Origin: CAVVEQ01 sp963747315
GTDB lineage: Bacteria > Chloroflexota > Anaerolineae > Anaerolineales > Anaerolineaceae
Assembly: GCA_963747315.1 (NCBI GenBank)
Contig: CAVVEQ010000001.1
Span: forward strand, 1 to 14,310
DNA length: 14,310 nucleotides
Reading direction: 5' to 3'
The first letter of the stretch is position 1; the number at the start of each line of letters is the position of its first letter. The translations under genes and the position numbers were made by a program. Below the pieces are notes generated by a model that was not told the origin of the DNA, did no database searches, and saw nothing but the letters and a program-made list of their open reading frames with translations. Positions 7,166-14,310 of the stretch are shown here, piece by piece.

Positions 7166-9838
7166 TTATTCAATATCCGCTTTGGGGTTTAGCGCGGAAT
7201 TTAGCGCGGTTCCCAGCATAGCGAAGGCGATCCCCGTGATCAGCATCAGCACAATGGGCTGGATCACCCAGTAGGTGTACCCCGAATAAGCGCCAGCATC
7301 CAGCGCGTCGTACACCATTTTTCCCCAGGTTGGCAGGACCGGATCCATCACCCCCACGAATGCCAGGGAGGTTTCATAAAACACAAAGAAAGGCACCATG
7401 ATCGTTATCTGGGGGATCAGGATGGGAATGATCACGGGTACCATGTAATGCCAGATGATCCGCCAGTCGCTAGCACCATAGGATCTGGCTGCCTCGAAAT
7501 AACCGGAGTGCAATACCTGCACGAAGGCAGCGCGATAGGTTTTGACCGCATTGCCAAAAATCATGAGAAGGATGATTGCACTTAAGGCTACCCAGATGCT
7601 ATCGGATACCATGTAGAAAACGGTCAGCGCAAGGGCGAATGCCGGTATGATCATGCTGATCTCGGAGATCCGCTGAACCAACCCATCCACCCAACCGCCG
7701 AACCAGGCTGCCACCGCCGCAATGGTGACCGAAAGGAGCGTGGTGGCCAGCGCGCCAACAATGCCGATTAGCAGGGCGATCGGCAGCCCCCACAGCAGGG
7801 CAACCTTCAGGTCGCGCCGCTGGTTATCGGTTCCGGCCAGCCCGAACACCTTTCCATACAGGATCATTTTCGCATCCAGGTTTGACCCCGGCTCAAAGGA
7901 ATAGGCATTTACCCGCAGGGTGTACTTCCCTGGCTGGGCTCCTGATCTCTCCTCTGCAGGGTCGTTGAACAGAGTTTCAATCGCTTGTATCTGGCCGCCT
8001 TGACCTGATTTTGAAGGCGGCAATTGCATCGCGCTGGTCGCTCCTTCCACCCCTGAATAATCTCTAGATACAATAAACTTCTGCAAGGAATTCACCCTGG
8101 AGCGCATAATTTCCGTCTCCCGAAGATCTGGCGTGATCCAGGTGAGGGTAACAAAATAATCCTTCTGGATAGTTTGGGTATCGTACACTACCGTCATATC
8201 CTGGGGAGGGTATTCGTAGGGGAAATCGAAGCTGAATTCGATGATCGTTTCTCCAAACCCGTTTTTGGCTTCTTTTACGGTCTTTATGGAAGAGTCTACC
8301 TTGCTATCCAGGTAAAGAGTTTCCGGCAGGTCCTTTTCACGGAAGAAGTTCGTCCAGGCGGGTTCCGCACTCTTCGGCCGGTTAATAGCTGTGGATGATT
8401 CAGATCTCCACTCAAGCGTGGCTTCCTTCGAAGGAATCAGGGTGACGGTGAAGGCAGATATCAAAATGAGAATGGAAATAATCGCCAGGCCGGCCACTCC
8501 CGGCGGAGATTTCATGAATCGCTTTCTGGCTGGACGGGAATATTCCCACCAATCCCGGAATGGGGTGGTGTCCTTCGCTTTTGGTGGTTCACCCTTATCC
8601 GCATCGGCTTTGAAATTCTTAGCGGGTTTCGCTCGAGGGGTTTTTCGTCTGAACCAGGTTTTCCACGGCAAGGTTTCTCTCGAAAACGCAGCCGAAGGAG
8701 AGTGGTTTGCATCACTGGTGTCCACCCGGACCCTTGGATCGATCAAAACGATCACGATATCCATGAGGAAAATGGTTATCGCGAGGATATAGGCAAACAG
8801 GACCAGCAATCCAGTCGATATTTGCCTGTCATTTGCCTGCAGGGAGAAAACAAACAATTCCCCGATCCCCGGCCAGTGAAAAACCATTTCCAGGATTGCC
8901 ACCCCCTGCCAAAAGGTGACCAGCATCAGGACGAAGCTGGTGAGCACGAAGGGAAGCGCTGGGCGGATGATATATTGACGGTCCAGCACCCGGGAAGGCA
9001 CCCCCTTGGCTTTGGCCAGGTCGACATAATCCTCCTCTGAATTGATCTGAAAATATGTCTTCCAGGAATGTACGCTGTGGAAGAACATTCCCAGGAAGAT
9101 GGCTGCAAAGGGCAGGATCATGTGTTTGCCAAAATCCAGGATATATTCCACGCTATTGCTTGAGGGATAGCCATCGAAGATTCCCCCGTAAGGCAAAATG
9201 TTCAATGTAGCGGCAAAGATCAGGATCAACACCAGCCCGTACATCCAATTGGGGATGGAGGAAAGCGGGGATAGAAAGCCAAACATTTTTCCCAGGCGCT
9301 CCTTTCCCCGCCGGGCAATGAATAGCGCGATCGTGATGCTAATGATGAAGAGGAACAGGTTTGCGGTCCCCGCCAGAATCAGCGTGAAGGGAACGCGCCC
9401 AAGGATTATCTCCACCACCGAACCATAATGCCTGCCATAGCTGGTGCGAAAATAACTTTTTGAACCCCAGTCGAAAATGAGTGCCTTGTAAAGGTAGGTG
9501 GCTGCCCGGCCCAGGAATGGCTGATGTAATCCAAAGGCTTCCTCCATTTGCCACTTGAATTGTTGCGCCTCCTCCGGGGTCATCGCCGGTTGATGTAGCG
9601 CCAGGCGATTGAGATTCTCACCGGTGACCGACATGGTGATCTGATCGCGGAAAATATCGTCGATCCCTCCCCCGTAATTCACCAGGATGATTGAGAGGTA
9701 CATGGCGACCACAACCATCAAGAATAAAGTGATGAATTTAATGGCAATATACCGGGCTGCTCGCAACCCGGTGCTGGGAGGTTTTCGCTCCCCGGGGATC
9801 ATCTCCGGTTCAACTCGCTCAGATTCAGGAATGTTCAT
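7166..9838 (-). CDS. Fused DppB-DppC-type ABC transporter permease with a large extracytoplasmic insert
   Basis: An 890-residue protein joining both permease subunits of a peptide/nickel-type importer. The N-half (about 1-373) is DppB-like: TM1 near 33-53, a long loop, the ATPase-coupling EAA-type loop EEDYVDLAKAKGVPSR at 268-283, and the closing VLIDPRVRVD near 364-373. A charged cytoplasmic linker (about 374-435) follows. The C-half is DppC-like: RKRFMKSPPGVAGLAI, TM1 near 447-467, the GTDNQRRD variant of the LGTDxxGRD signature at 669-676, and the coupling loop EAARSYGASDWRIIWH at 782-797. Between C-half TM1 and that signature lies an insert of about 200 residues (470-665), predicted outside the cell and largely beta. 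No binding protein or ATPase is adjacent, so the substrate is unknown. Start ATG (complement of 9836-9838) has no good ribosome binding site. Confidence 0.92.
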   Translation of the reverse strand: MNIPESERVEPEMIPGERKPPSTGLRAARYIAIKFITLFLMVVVAMYLSIILVNYGGGIDDIFRDQITMSVTGENLNRLALHQPAMTPEEAQQFKWQMEEAFGLHQPFLGRAATYLYKALIFDWGSKSYFRTSYGRHYGSVVEIILGRVPFTLILAGTANLFLFIISITIALFIARRGKERLGKMFGFLSPLSSIPNWMYGLVLILIFAATLNILPYGGIFDGYPSSNSVEYILDFGKHMILPFAAIFLGMFFHSVHSWKTYFQINSEEDYVDLAKAKGVPSRVLDRQYIIRPALPFVLTSFVLMLVTFWQGVAILEMVFHWPGIGELFVFSLQANDRQISTGLLVLFAYILAITIFLMDIVIVLIDPRVRVDTSDANHSPSAAFSRETLPWKTWFRRKTPRAKPAKNFKADADKGEPPKAKDTTPFRDWWEYSRPARKRFMKSPPGVAGLAIISILILISAFTVTLIPSKEATLEWRSESSTAINRPKSAEPAWTNFFREKDLPETLYLDSKVDSSIKTVKEAKNGFGETIIEFSFDFPYEYPPQDMTVVYDTQTIQKDYFVTLTWITPDLRETEIMRSRVNSLQKFIVSRDYSGVEGATSAMQLPPSKSGQGGQIQAIETLFNDPAEERSGAQPGKYTLRVNAYSFEPGSNLDAKMILYGKVFGLAGTDNQRRDLKVALLWGLPIALLIGIVGALATTLLSVTIAAVAAWFGGWVDGLVQRISEISMIIPAFALALTVFYMVSDSIWVALSAIILLMIFGNAVKTYRAAFVQVLHSGYFEAARSYGASDWRIIWHYMVPVIIPILIPQITIMVPFFVFYETSLAFVGVMDPVLPTWGKMVYDALDAGAYSGYTYWVIQPIVLMLITGIAFAMLGTALNSALNPKADIE

Positions 9839-9891
9839 ACCGGTGAATGAGTTGCTTTTCCGCCTTCATCATACGAAATTTCTACAGAAAG

Positions 9892-9922
9892 ACAAGCGGT
9901 CAGCCCGCCTGCTTGTTTTTTT
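9892..9922 (+). terminator. Terminator-like hairpin in the divergent intergenic region
   Basis: ACAAGCGG (9892-9899) pairs with CC plus GCTTGT (9908-9909 and 9911-9916), with one bulged T at 9910 and an eight-base loop. Seven T's follow (9916-9922). On the plus strand this has the form of an intrinsic terminator, but it lies just before the TATAAT at 9927, upstream of the MttB-family operon, where no plus-strand gene precedes it. It may insulate the operon from antisense read-through, or attenuate a message from a promoter further upstream. Confidence 0.55.
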
Positions 9923-9924
9923 AC

Positions 9925-9955
9925 ACTATAATTTCTTTCCGGATATTTTTCACAA
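9925..9955 (-). promoter_or_regulatory. Possible divergent promoter for the fused permease
   Basis: On the minus strand, TTGTGA (complement of 9950-9955) and TATAGT (complement of 9925-9930) are separated by 19 bases, slightly long for a sigma-70 promoter. The -10 element overlaps the plus-strand TATAAT at 9927-9932. If both are real, the two genes compete for polymerase and share regulation. The evidence is only a match to consensus. Confidence 0.3.
9927..9932 (+). promoter_or_regulatory. -10 promoter element (TATAAT) for the methyltransferase operon
   Basis: A perfect TATAAT 60 bases before the first MttB-family start codon. No good -35 match is seen at the usual distance, as with the other two TATAAT boxes here. 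The expected start near 9939 gives a leader of about 53 bases that is A+T rich and ends in a strong ribosome binding site. Confidence 0.5.
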
Positions 9956-9982
9956 ATACATTTACTTCGCTTTTTTTATTTC

Positions 9983-9988
9983 AGGAGG
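9983..9988 (+). promoter_or_regulatory. Ribosome binding site (AGGAGG) of the first MttB-family gene
   Basis: A perfect AGGAGG with only three bases before the ATG at 9992. The tight spacing is slightly below optimal but still clearly selects this start. Confidence 0.7.
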
Positions 9989-9991
9989 TTC

Positions 9992-11443
9992 ATGTCCCAG
10001 CCCCTTTCCAATATTGAGAAACCTGCCTTCCGGGTGGATGTGCTTTCCCGCGCGGATATCGAGCAGATCCACACCGCTACGCTTGAGATCATCGAAACCG
10101 TGGGGGTTAAATTCCCCTTGCCGGAGGCGCTGGATATCCTGGCTGCCAATGGTGCGGAGATTGACCGCGAAACCTGCATTGCCCGTATCCCCGCGGCTGT
10201 CGTGGAGGATGCACTGAAGTCTGCCCCGCAGACTTACACCCTTGCTGCGCGTGACCCGGAACGTGATCTGCCCCTGGATGGAAGCCATGTTTTCCTCGGC
10301 ACCGATGGCTGCGGGGTGCAGGTTCAGGATGCCTTCACTGGCGAGCTGCACACTTCATCCAAAAAGGATGTCGCAGATTGCGCTCGGGTAGCTGATGCGT
10401 TGGAGGAGATCGGGTTCTGGTGGGCAATGGTCTCCGCCCAGGATTGCCCTCCCCGGAGCCGGGGCTTGCACGAGTTGGAAGCCGCCTGGAAGGAAACAAC
10501 CAAACACTTGCAGACGGAAAGCCTGCTGCACCCTGGCGAAATGCAGGCAGCAGTGGAAATGGCTGCCGCCATTGCCGGTGGACGGGAGGAGCTGCGCCGC
10601 CGGCCGCTGCTTTCCATCATGCAGTGCACCATCAGCCCGCTGGCGCACGATCCCGGCAGCCTTGAAGCCGGATTGATCGCCGCACGCGCGGGTCTGCCGG
10701 TGGGATATATGACCATGGCCTCCTGCGCCTCCACGGGTCCCGCCACCCTAGCCGGCAACCTGGTGGTGGGTAACGCAGAAGTGATCGCCGCACTTGCGCT
10801 CATGCAGATGTCCTCCCCGGGTGCCCCGGTTTTCTATGCCGCCGCCCAGACCGCCATGGACCTGCGCACTGGCGCATATACCGGCGGCGGTCCGGAGGAT
10901 TTCCTCTTCGGGGCAGCCACCAATCAACTGGCTGATTTTTACCGGGTGCCACTTTCGATGGGCGCTTTTGCCACCGGCGCCAAGCAGCCGGATTGGCAGG
11001 CCGGGGTAGAAAACAGTATTTCTTCCTTCATGGCCTGCGCCAGCGGAGCGGATATGCTCCTGGGGGCGGGTCTGCTGCACGGATCGCGCATTCTCAGTTA
11101 CGAGCAGCTGGTGATGGACTGCGAGATATATAGCATGGTACGGAATATGCTTAAAGGAATCCGAATTTCCGCGGAAGATCTCGCCCTCGACGAGATCCGG
11201 GCGGTGGGACCGGGAGGCACCTTCCTGCCGCGCAAGCACACCCGCGCGCATATGCGCGAATTGTGGCTGCCGGAACTTCTGGACCGTAGAACCTACGACG
11301 AGTGGATTGTGAAGAAGGATGGAGCCCGTGAATGGGCTGGAGAAAAGGCTCGGGAAATCCTGAAAAACCATCAGGCTGACCCGCTCGACCCGAAGCTTGC
11401 GTTGGAGTTGAAACAAATCATTACTGCATACGAAAAGAAATGA
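9992..11443 (+). CDS. MttB-family (non-pyrrolysine) corrinoid methyltransferase, copy 1
   Basis: A TIM-barrel methyltransferase of the trimethylamine methyltransferase superfamily; characterised non-pyrrolysine members demethylate quaternary amines such as glycine betaine and methylate a corrinoid protein. It has 483 residues, full length for the family, with no internal amber codon. Recognisable stretches are HTATLEIIETVGVKF (27-41, N-terminal family hallmark), the barrel strand regions around 206-216 and 236-260 (STGPATLAGNLVVGNAE), SPGAPVFYAAAQTAMDLRTG (275-294) and the TGAKQPDWQAGVE segment (328-340). The last corresponds to SDSKLTDAQSGAE in copy 2. Substrate cannot be assigned by eye. 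It is first gene of the operon, with its stop overlapped by the next start. The corrinoid partner may be the protein at 2348-3001. Confidence 0.92.
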   Translation: MSQPLSNIEKPAFRVDVLSRADIEQIHTATLEIIETVGVKFPLPEALDILAANGAEIDRETCIARIPAAVVEDALKSAPQTYTLAARDPERDLPLDGSHVFLGTDGCGVQVQDAFTGELHTSSKKDVADCARVADALEEIGFWWAMVSAQDCPPRSRGLHELEAAWKETTKHLQTESLLHPGEMQAAVEMAAAIAGGREELRRRPLLSIMQCTISPLAHDPGSLEAGLIAARAGLPVGYMTMASCASTGPATLAGNLVVGNAEVIAALALMQMSSPGAPVFYAAAQTAMDLRTGAYTGGGPEDFLFGAATNQLADFYRVPLSMGAFATGAKQPDWQAGVENSISSFMACASGADMLLGAGLLHGSRILSYEQLVMDCEIYSMVRNMLKGIRISAEDLALDEIRAVGPGGTFLPRKHTRAHMRELWLPELLDRRTYDEWIVKKDGAREWAGEKAREILKNHQADPLDPKLALELKQIITAYEKK

Positions 11444-12864
11444 AACCTTCCTTTCAGATACTTTCTTCTCACGGTATCAATCGAATACTTGCTGAAGCTT
11501 ATCAACTCCTTGCAAAACCTGGTGTCCGCGTTTCAGATGCGGAAGCCGGCAACCTCTTGGAAAAGGGTGGCGCGAAAGTGGAGAACATGCTCGCGCAAAT
11601 CCCCGAAGGGATCATCGACCGCGCGCTTTCCGCCGTCGGGAAGGATTTTTACCTTCATAACCGCAGCGGCGAGCCTGCGGTACACTATTCTGCCGGGGAT
11701 GAGGTGAACTTCGACCCCGGCTCCTGCGCGGTGAATATTCTTGACCCCCACACCCTGGAGCATCGCCCGGCGGTCACCGCCGACCTGGTTCGCCTGGCGC
11801 AGGTCACAGAAATGCTGCCACAGTTCGCCGCCCAATCCACTGCGGTGGTCTGTCACGATGTTCCCACCCATATCGGGGATATCCACCGCCTGCATGTAGT
11901 CCTCACCCATTCACAAAAACCTGTGGTCACAGGGGCGTTCTCCTCGAAGAATATCCAGGCAATGATCGCGCTGCTGGCTGCCGATTCTGGCAGCGGCGAA
12001 AAACTGCGGGAGATGCCCCGCGCTGTCTTCGATGTTTGCCCCTCCCCCCCGATGCACTGGTCAGAATTCGCCTGCCGCTGCCTGATCGAGTTGGGTCGCG
12101 CATGGATCCCTCTACAACTGGTCTCCATGCCGTTGGCAGGCGCCACCGCGCCGGTGACACTCGCTGGTTCACTTGTACAGCACGCCGCTGAGAGCCTGGC
12201 CGGGATCGTCATCCACCAGTTGGCTGCGCCCGGAGCACCCCTGGTGTGGGGAGGTGCCCCAGCCATCTTCGACATGCGCACCGGTTCGGCACCCATGGGC
12301 GCAGTCGAAACCGCCATGCTGGATGCCGGTTACGCGGCTGTTGGCAAACACCTGGGGCTTCCCACCCACGGTTACCTGGGCGGGAGCGATTCCAAGTTGA
12401 CGGACGCGCAATCCGGAGCGGAGGCTGCGGCGGGTTTCCTGATCGGTGCGCTGGCCGGGATCAATATGATCTCCGGCGCCGGGATGCTCGATTCGCTAAA
12501 CTGCCAGAGTGTGGAAAAGCTTGTGCTGGATGCGGAAGCCATCGCCTCTGCCCAGCGCCTGCTGGTTGGTATCGCCATCTCGGATGGCGCTCTCGCACTC
12601 GATTCGTTTGCTCAAACCGGCCTGGAGGGGGACTTCCTTGAGCTCAGGGAAACGCGTGACCTTTTCCGGAAGGAACAAAGCCTTCCTTCGGATGTGATCG
12701 ACCGCGGATCGCTGCAAGCCTGGCAGTTTGCAGGCGCGCCGGATGCGTTTAAACGAGCGAAGGCTCGTGCAGACTCCCTCGTGGAGCAGTATCAAAAACC
12801 GGATATCCCCGCAGATAGGCTGGCAAAATTCGAGCAGACCGTACGTTCGATTCCGGTCCGCTGA
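11440..12864 (+). CDS. MttB-family (non-pyrrolysine) corrinoid methyltransferase, copy 2
   Basis: A second, diverged member of the same superfamily, 474 residues. It shares with copy 1 the segments AGATAPVTLAGSLVQ (233-247), APGAPLVWGGAPAIFDMRTG (263-282) and a DSKxxDAQSGAE block (317-328), then GINMISGAGMLDS (340-352). The N-terminus lacks the usual lead-in region of copy 1 (it starts about 15 residues later relative to the AYQLLAKPGVRV match). No amber codon interrupts the frame. The ATG overlaps the copy 1 stop as ATGA, and there is no independent ribosome binding site, so translation is coupled and roughly equal output of both proteins is likely. It could act on a different substrate, or pair with copy 1 in one complex; neither is shown by the sequence. 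Confidence 0.92.
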   Translation: MKPSFQILSSHGINRILAEAYQLLAKPGVRVSDAEAGNLLEKGGAKVENMLAQIPEGIIDRALSAVGKDFYLHNRSGEPAVHYSAGDEVNFDPGSCAVNILDPHTLEHRPAVTADLVRLAQVTEMLPQFAAQSTAVVCHDVPTHIGDIHRLHVVLTHSQKPVVTGAFSSKNIQAMIALLAADSGSGEKLREMPRAVFDVCPSPPMHWSEFACRCLIELGRAWIPLQLVSMPLAGATAPVTLAGSLVQHAAESLAGIVIHQLAAPGAPLVWGGAPAIFDMRTGSAPMGAVETAMLDAGYAAVGKHLGLPTHGYLGGSDSKLTDAQSGAEAAAGFLIGALAGINMISGAGMLDSLNCQSVEKLVLDAEAIASAQRLLVGIAISDGALALDSFAQTGLEGDFLELRETRDLFRKEQSLPSDVIDRGSLQAWQFAGAPDAFKRAKARADSLVEQYQKPDIPADRLAKFEQTVRSIPVR

Positions 12865-12919
12865 TCTTAAGTATTATTGGCGGGTAAAACAAATCAACTT
12901 CGAATTAGAGGTACACATC

Positions 12920-14038
12920 ATGGCTTCATCGACAGTATCTATTCAGACATGCAAAGATTATCAATTGGATAATATCCGGGCTGCGCTGGCAGCCTGCCTG
13001 GCGCCTTTGGGCGGAATGCAGGCATTCGTCAAACCCGGCATGAAGGTGCTCCTCAAGCCCAACCTGCTCACCGCGGCAGAACCCGGCAAGGCGGTGACCA
13101 CGCACCCTGTGGTGATCCGTGCTGTAGCGGAGGCAGTTCGCGCAGAGGGGGGAATTGTATGGGTCGGGGATTCACCCGCTGCGGAGATCAACGAGGGAAA
13201 AAGCGTTTGGGAAACGGAAGGACTTGGTGAATCGCTCTCTGCTTCGGGCGCAAAGCTGATCAAGTTCAAGGGAGCCTATCTTCGTCAGATCGGCGGTTAC
13301 GATTATTACATCTCCCGTCCGGTGCTGGATGCGGACCTGGTGATCAACCTGCCGAAAATGAAAACGCATACCCTCACCCGCTACACTGGCGCGGTGAAGA
13401 ACCTGCTGGGGGTGTTGCCAGGCGGGCGCAAGCGCGAGATCCACGTCCGCGCCCCTGGTGTTACCGAGTTCAGCCGCGCCCTGGTGGATATCCTGGCGCT
13501 GGTCAAACCGCAGCTCAATATCATGGATGGTATCCTGGGCATGGAAGGCAACGGTCCCGGCACCAGCGGAACGCCGCATGCCTATAATTTGCTGGCAGCC
13601 TCCGCGGATGCCGTAGCTCTGGATAGCGTCATGGCGCATGCAATGGGTTTCCATCCCGGTGAATTGATTCACCTCGCACAGGCGGAGGCACGAGGGCTTG
13701 GTTTTCATCACCCCGATCACATTTCCATCCTGGGCAACCCATCCATTCTGCGCCTTGGAAAACTGGACCTTCCCAAAGCGCGCTGGTTCCTGGATATGCC
13801 ATCCTGGTTCACCGATCCGCTGCAGGACCGGATCAAGCTGCAACCTCGGATAGAACCGGCGAAGTGTACCGCCTGTGGGACCTGCGAGGATTCCTGCCCT
13901 GCGGATGTGATCACTGTGAAAGACATTGCCACCTTCAACCTTTCAATTTGCATCGGGTGCATGTGCTGCGTGGAGGTTTGCCCGCACGGTGCGCTTACCC
14001 CTAAACCCAACCTTCTAGCCAGGCTGGTGGGGGTATAA
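12920..14038 (+). CDS. DUF362 protein with a C-terminal two-cluster [4Fe-4S] ferredoxin domain
   Basis: A 372-residue cytoplasmic iron-sulfur protein. The DUF362 domain (about 1-300) shows VLLKPNLL (43-50), VGDSP (82-86), NLPKMKTH (143-150), GAVKNLLG (157-164) and MDGILGMEGNGPG (202-214). The C-terminal ferredoxin domain has two full C-x2-C-x2-C-x3-C-P motifs: Cys316, 319, 322, 326 and Cys344, 347, 350, 354. This is the layout of an 8Fe bacterial ferredoxin. The start at 12920 is chosen because AGAGGT lies at 12907-12912; the frame is open from 12728, but that part overlaps the preceding gene. The molecular role of DUF362 is not established. Lying 55 bases behind the methyltransferases, it may carry electrons to keep the corrinoid cobalt reduced, a hypothesis only. 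Confidence 0.9.
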   Translation: MASSTVSIQTCKDYQLDNIRAALAACLAPLGGMQAFVKPGMKVLLKPNLLTAAEPGKAVTTHPVVIRAVAEAVRAEGGIVWVGDSPAAEINEGKSVWETEGLGESLSASGAKLIKFKGAYLRQIGGYDYYISRPVLDADLVINLPKMKTHTLTRYTGAVKNLLGVLPGGRKREIHVRAPGVTEFSRALVDILALVKPQLNIMDGILGMEGNGPGTSGTPHAYNLLAASADAVALDSVMAHAMGFHPGELIHLAQAEARGLGFHHPDHISILGNPSILRLGKLDLPKARWFLDMPSWFTDPLQDRIKLQPRIEPAKCTACGTCEDSCPADVITVKDIATFNLSICIGCMCCVEVCPHGALTPKPNLLARLVGV

Positions 14039-14053
14039 AATCCGGGAGAGAAG

Positions 14054-14310
14054 ATGGGCGAAATAATCGAAAACGAAGTGGAATACGCTGTTTTAAGCAT
14101 GGCGGATTATCCGGAAGTCTTCGAGCTTTGGGACGGCATGCCAGGGATCGGGCTTAGCAGTGCAGATTCGCCAGAGGCGGTCGCGCGCGACCTGGAGCGT
14201 AACCCGGGGTTCAGCCATGTCGCACGGATTGAAGGCCGTCTTGTCGGGGCTGTCCTTTGTGGACACGATGGACGACGCGGGTACCTGCAGCACCTGGCGG
14301 TAGCTCCGGA
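14054..14310 (+). CDS. GNAT-family N-acetyltransferase, N-terminal part (cut by window end)
   Basis: The first 85 codons are visible. The sequence resembles the YpeA/RimI-like GNAT fold: an N-terminal helix region with YPEVFELWDGMPG, then SPEAVARDLERNPG, then strands with GRLVGAVLCGHDGRRGYLQHLAVAP, the typical beta4 region just before the acetyl-CoA P-loop. The P-loop itself would lie beyond the window. Acetyl-CoA would donate the acetyl group; the acceptor is unknown. The start is supported by GGGAG (14044-14048), five bases upstream. It begins 15 bases after the DUF362 stop, so it is in the same operon. It is missing from a simple search for closed reading frames because no stop codon is inside the window. 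Confidence 0.88.
   Translation, partial: MGEIIENEVEYAVLSMADYPEVFELWDGMPGIGLSSADSPEAVARDLERNPGFSHVARIEGRLVGAVLCGHDGRRGYLQHLAVAP

Noticed and set aside
12872..12877. TATTAT as an internal promoter before the DUF362 gene
   Set aside because: One mismatch to consensus and only a poor -35 at 20 bases; the gene is more simply read from the operon.
12728..12919. Upstream start for the DUF362 protein
   Set aside because: It would overlap the MttB-family gene by over 130 bases, and an AGAGGT site supports 12920.
13172..13843. 223-codon minus-strand frame over the DUF362 gene
   Set aside because: No recognisable motif; the plus strand has clear DUF362 and ferredoxin motifs.

Overview
The window looks like a chromosome segment of an anaerobic Chloroflexota bacterium, probably of the Anaerolineae. 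This is an inference from gene content: several small heat-shock proteins in a row, non-pyrrolysine MttB-family methyltransferases, a B12-binding corrinoid protein, a DUF362/ferredoxin protein, large GT-C-like membrane proteins and a fused Dpp-type permease. The G+C-rich coding sequence fits. There is no rRNA, tRNA, insertion sequence, phage gene or CRISPR array, and no gene-free stretch longer than about 215 bases.

Layout. (1) 1-215 is a leader region; it ends in a hairpin that could hide the ribosome binding site of the first gene. (2) 216-1581 holds three consecutive, non-identical Hsp20/alpha-crystallin genes, each with its own strong ribosome binding site, closed by a clear intrinsic terminator at 1593-1626. 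(3) 1746-2276 is a small lipoprotein of unknown function, apparently read from a nearly leaderless transcript. (4) 2348-7159 is a plus-strand run: a two-domain corrinoid protein (TTG start), then two tandem paralogous polytopic membrane proteins with a WDDW motif and a soluble TPR-like tail. (5) 7166-9838, on the minus strand and convergent with the previous gene, is one polypeptide that fuses DppB-like and DppC-like ABC permease halves, with a large extra extracytoplasmic domain. (6) 9992 to the window end is a second plus-strand run: two MttB-family methyltransferases overlapping by ATGA, a DUF362 protein with two [4Fe-4S] ferredoxin motifs, and the start of a GNAT acetyltransferase cut by the window edge.

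How the genes may work together. MttB-type enzymes transfer a methyl group from a quaternary or tertiary amine to the cobalt of a corrinoid protein, and the protein at 2348 belongs to the class that serves as that acceptor. So the two halves of the window could supply one methyl-transfer system, although about 7 kb and an oppositely oriented permease separate them. The second methyltransferase (corrinoid to cofactor) and the known RamA/RACo reductive activator are not visible here. The DUF362/ferredoxin protein, in line behind the MttB pair, is a candidate electron carrier for the system; this is a hypothesis. The fused permease could import a substrate, but no binding protein or ATPase lies next to it. 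The Hsp20 operon appears functionally independent.
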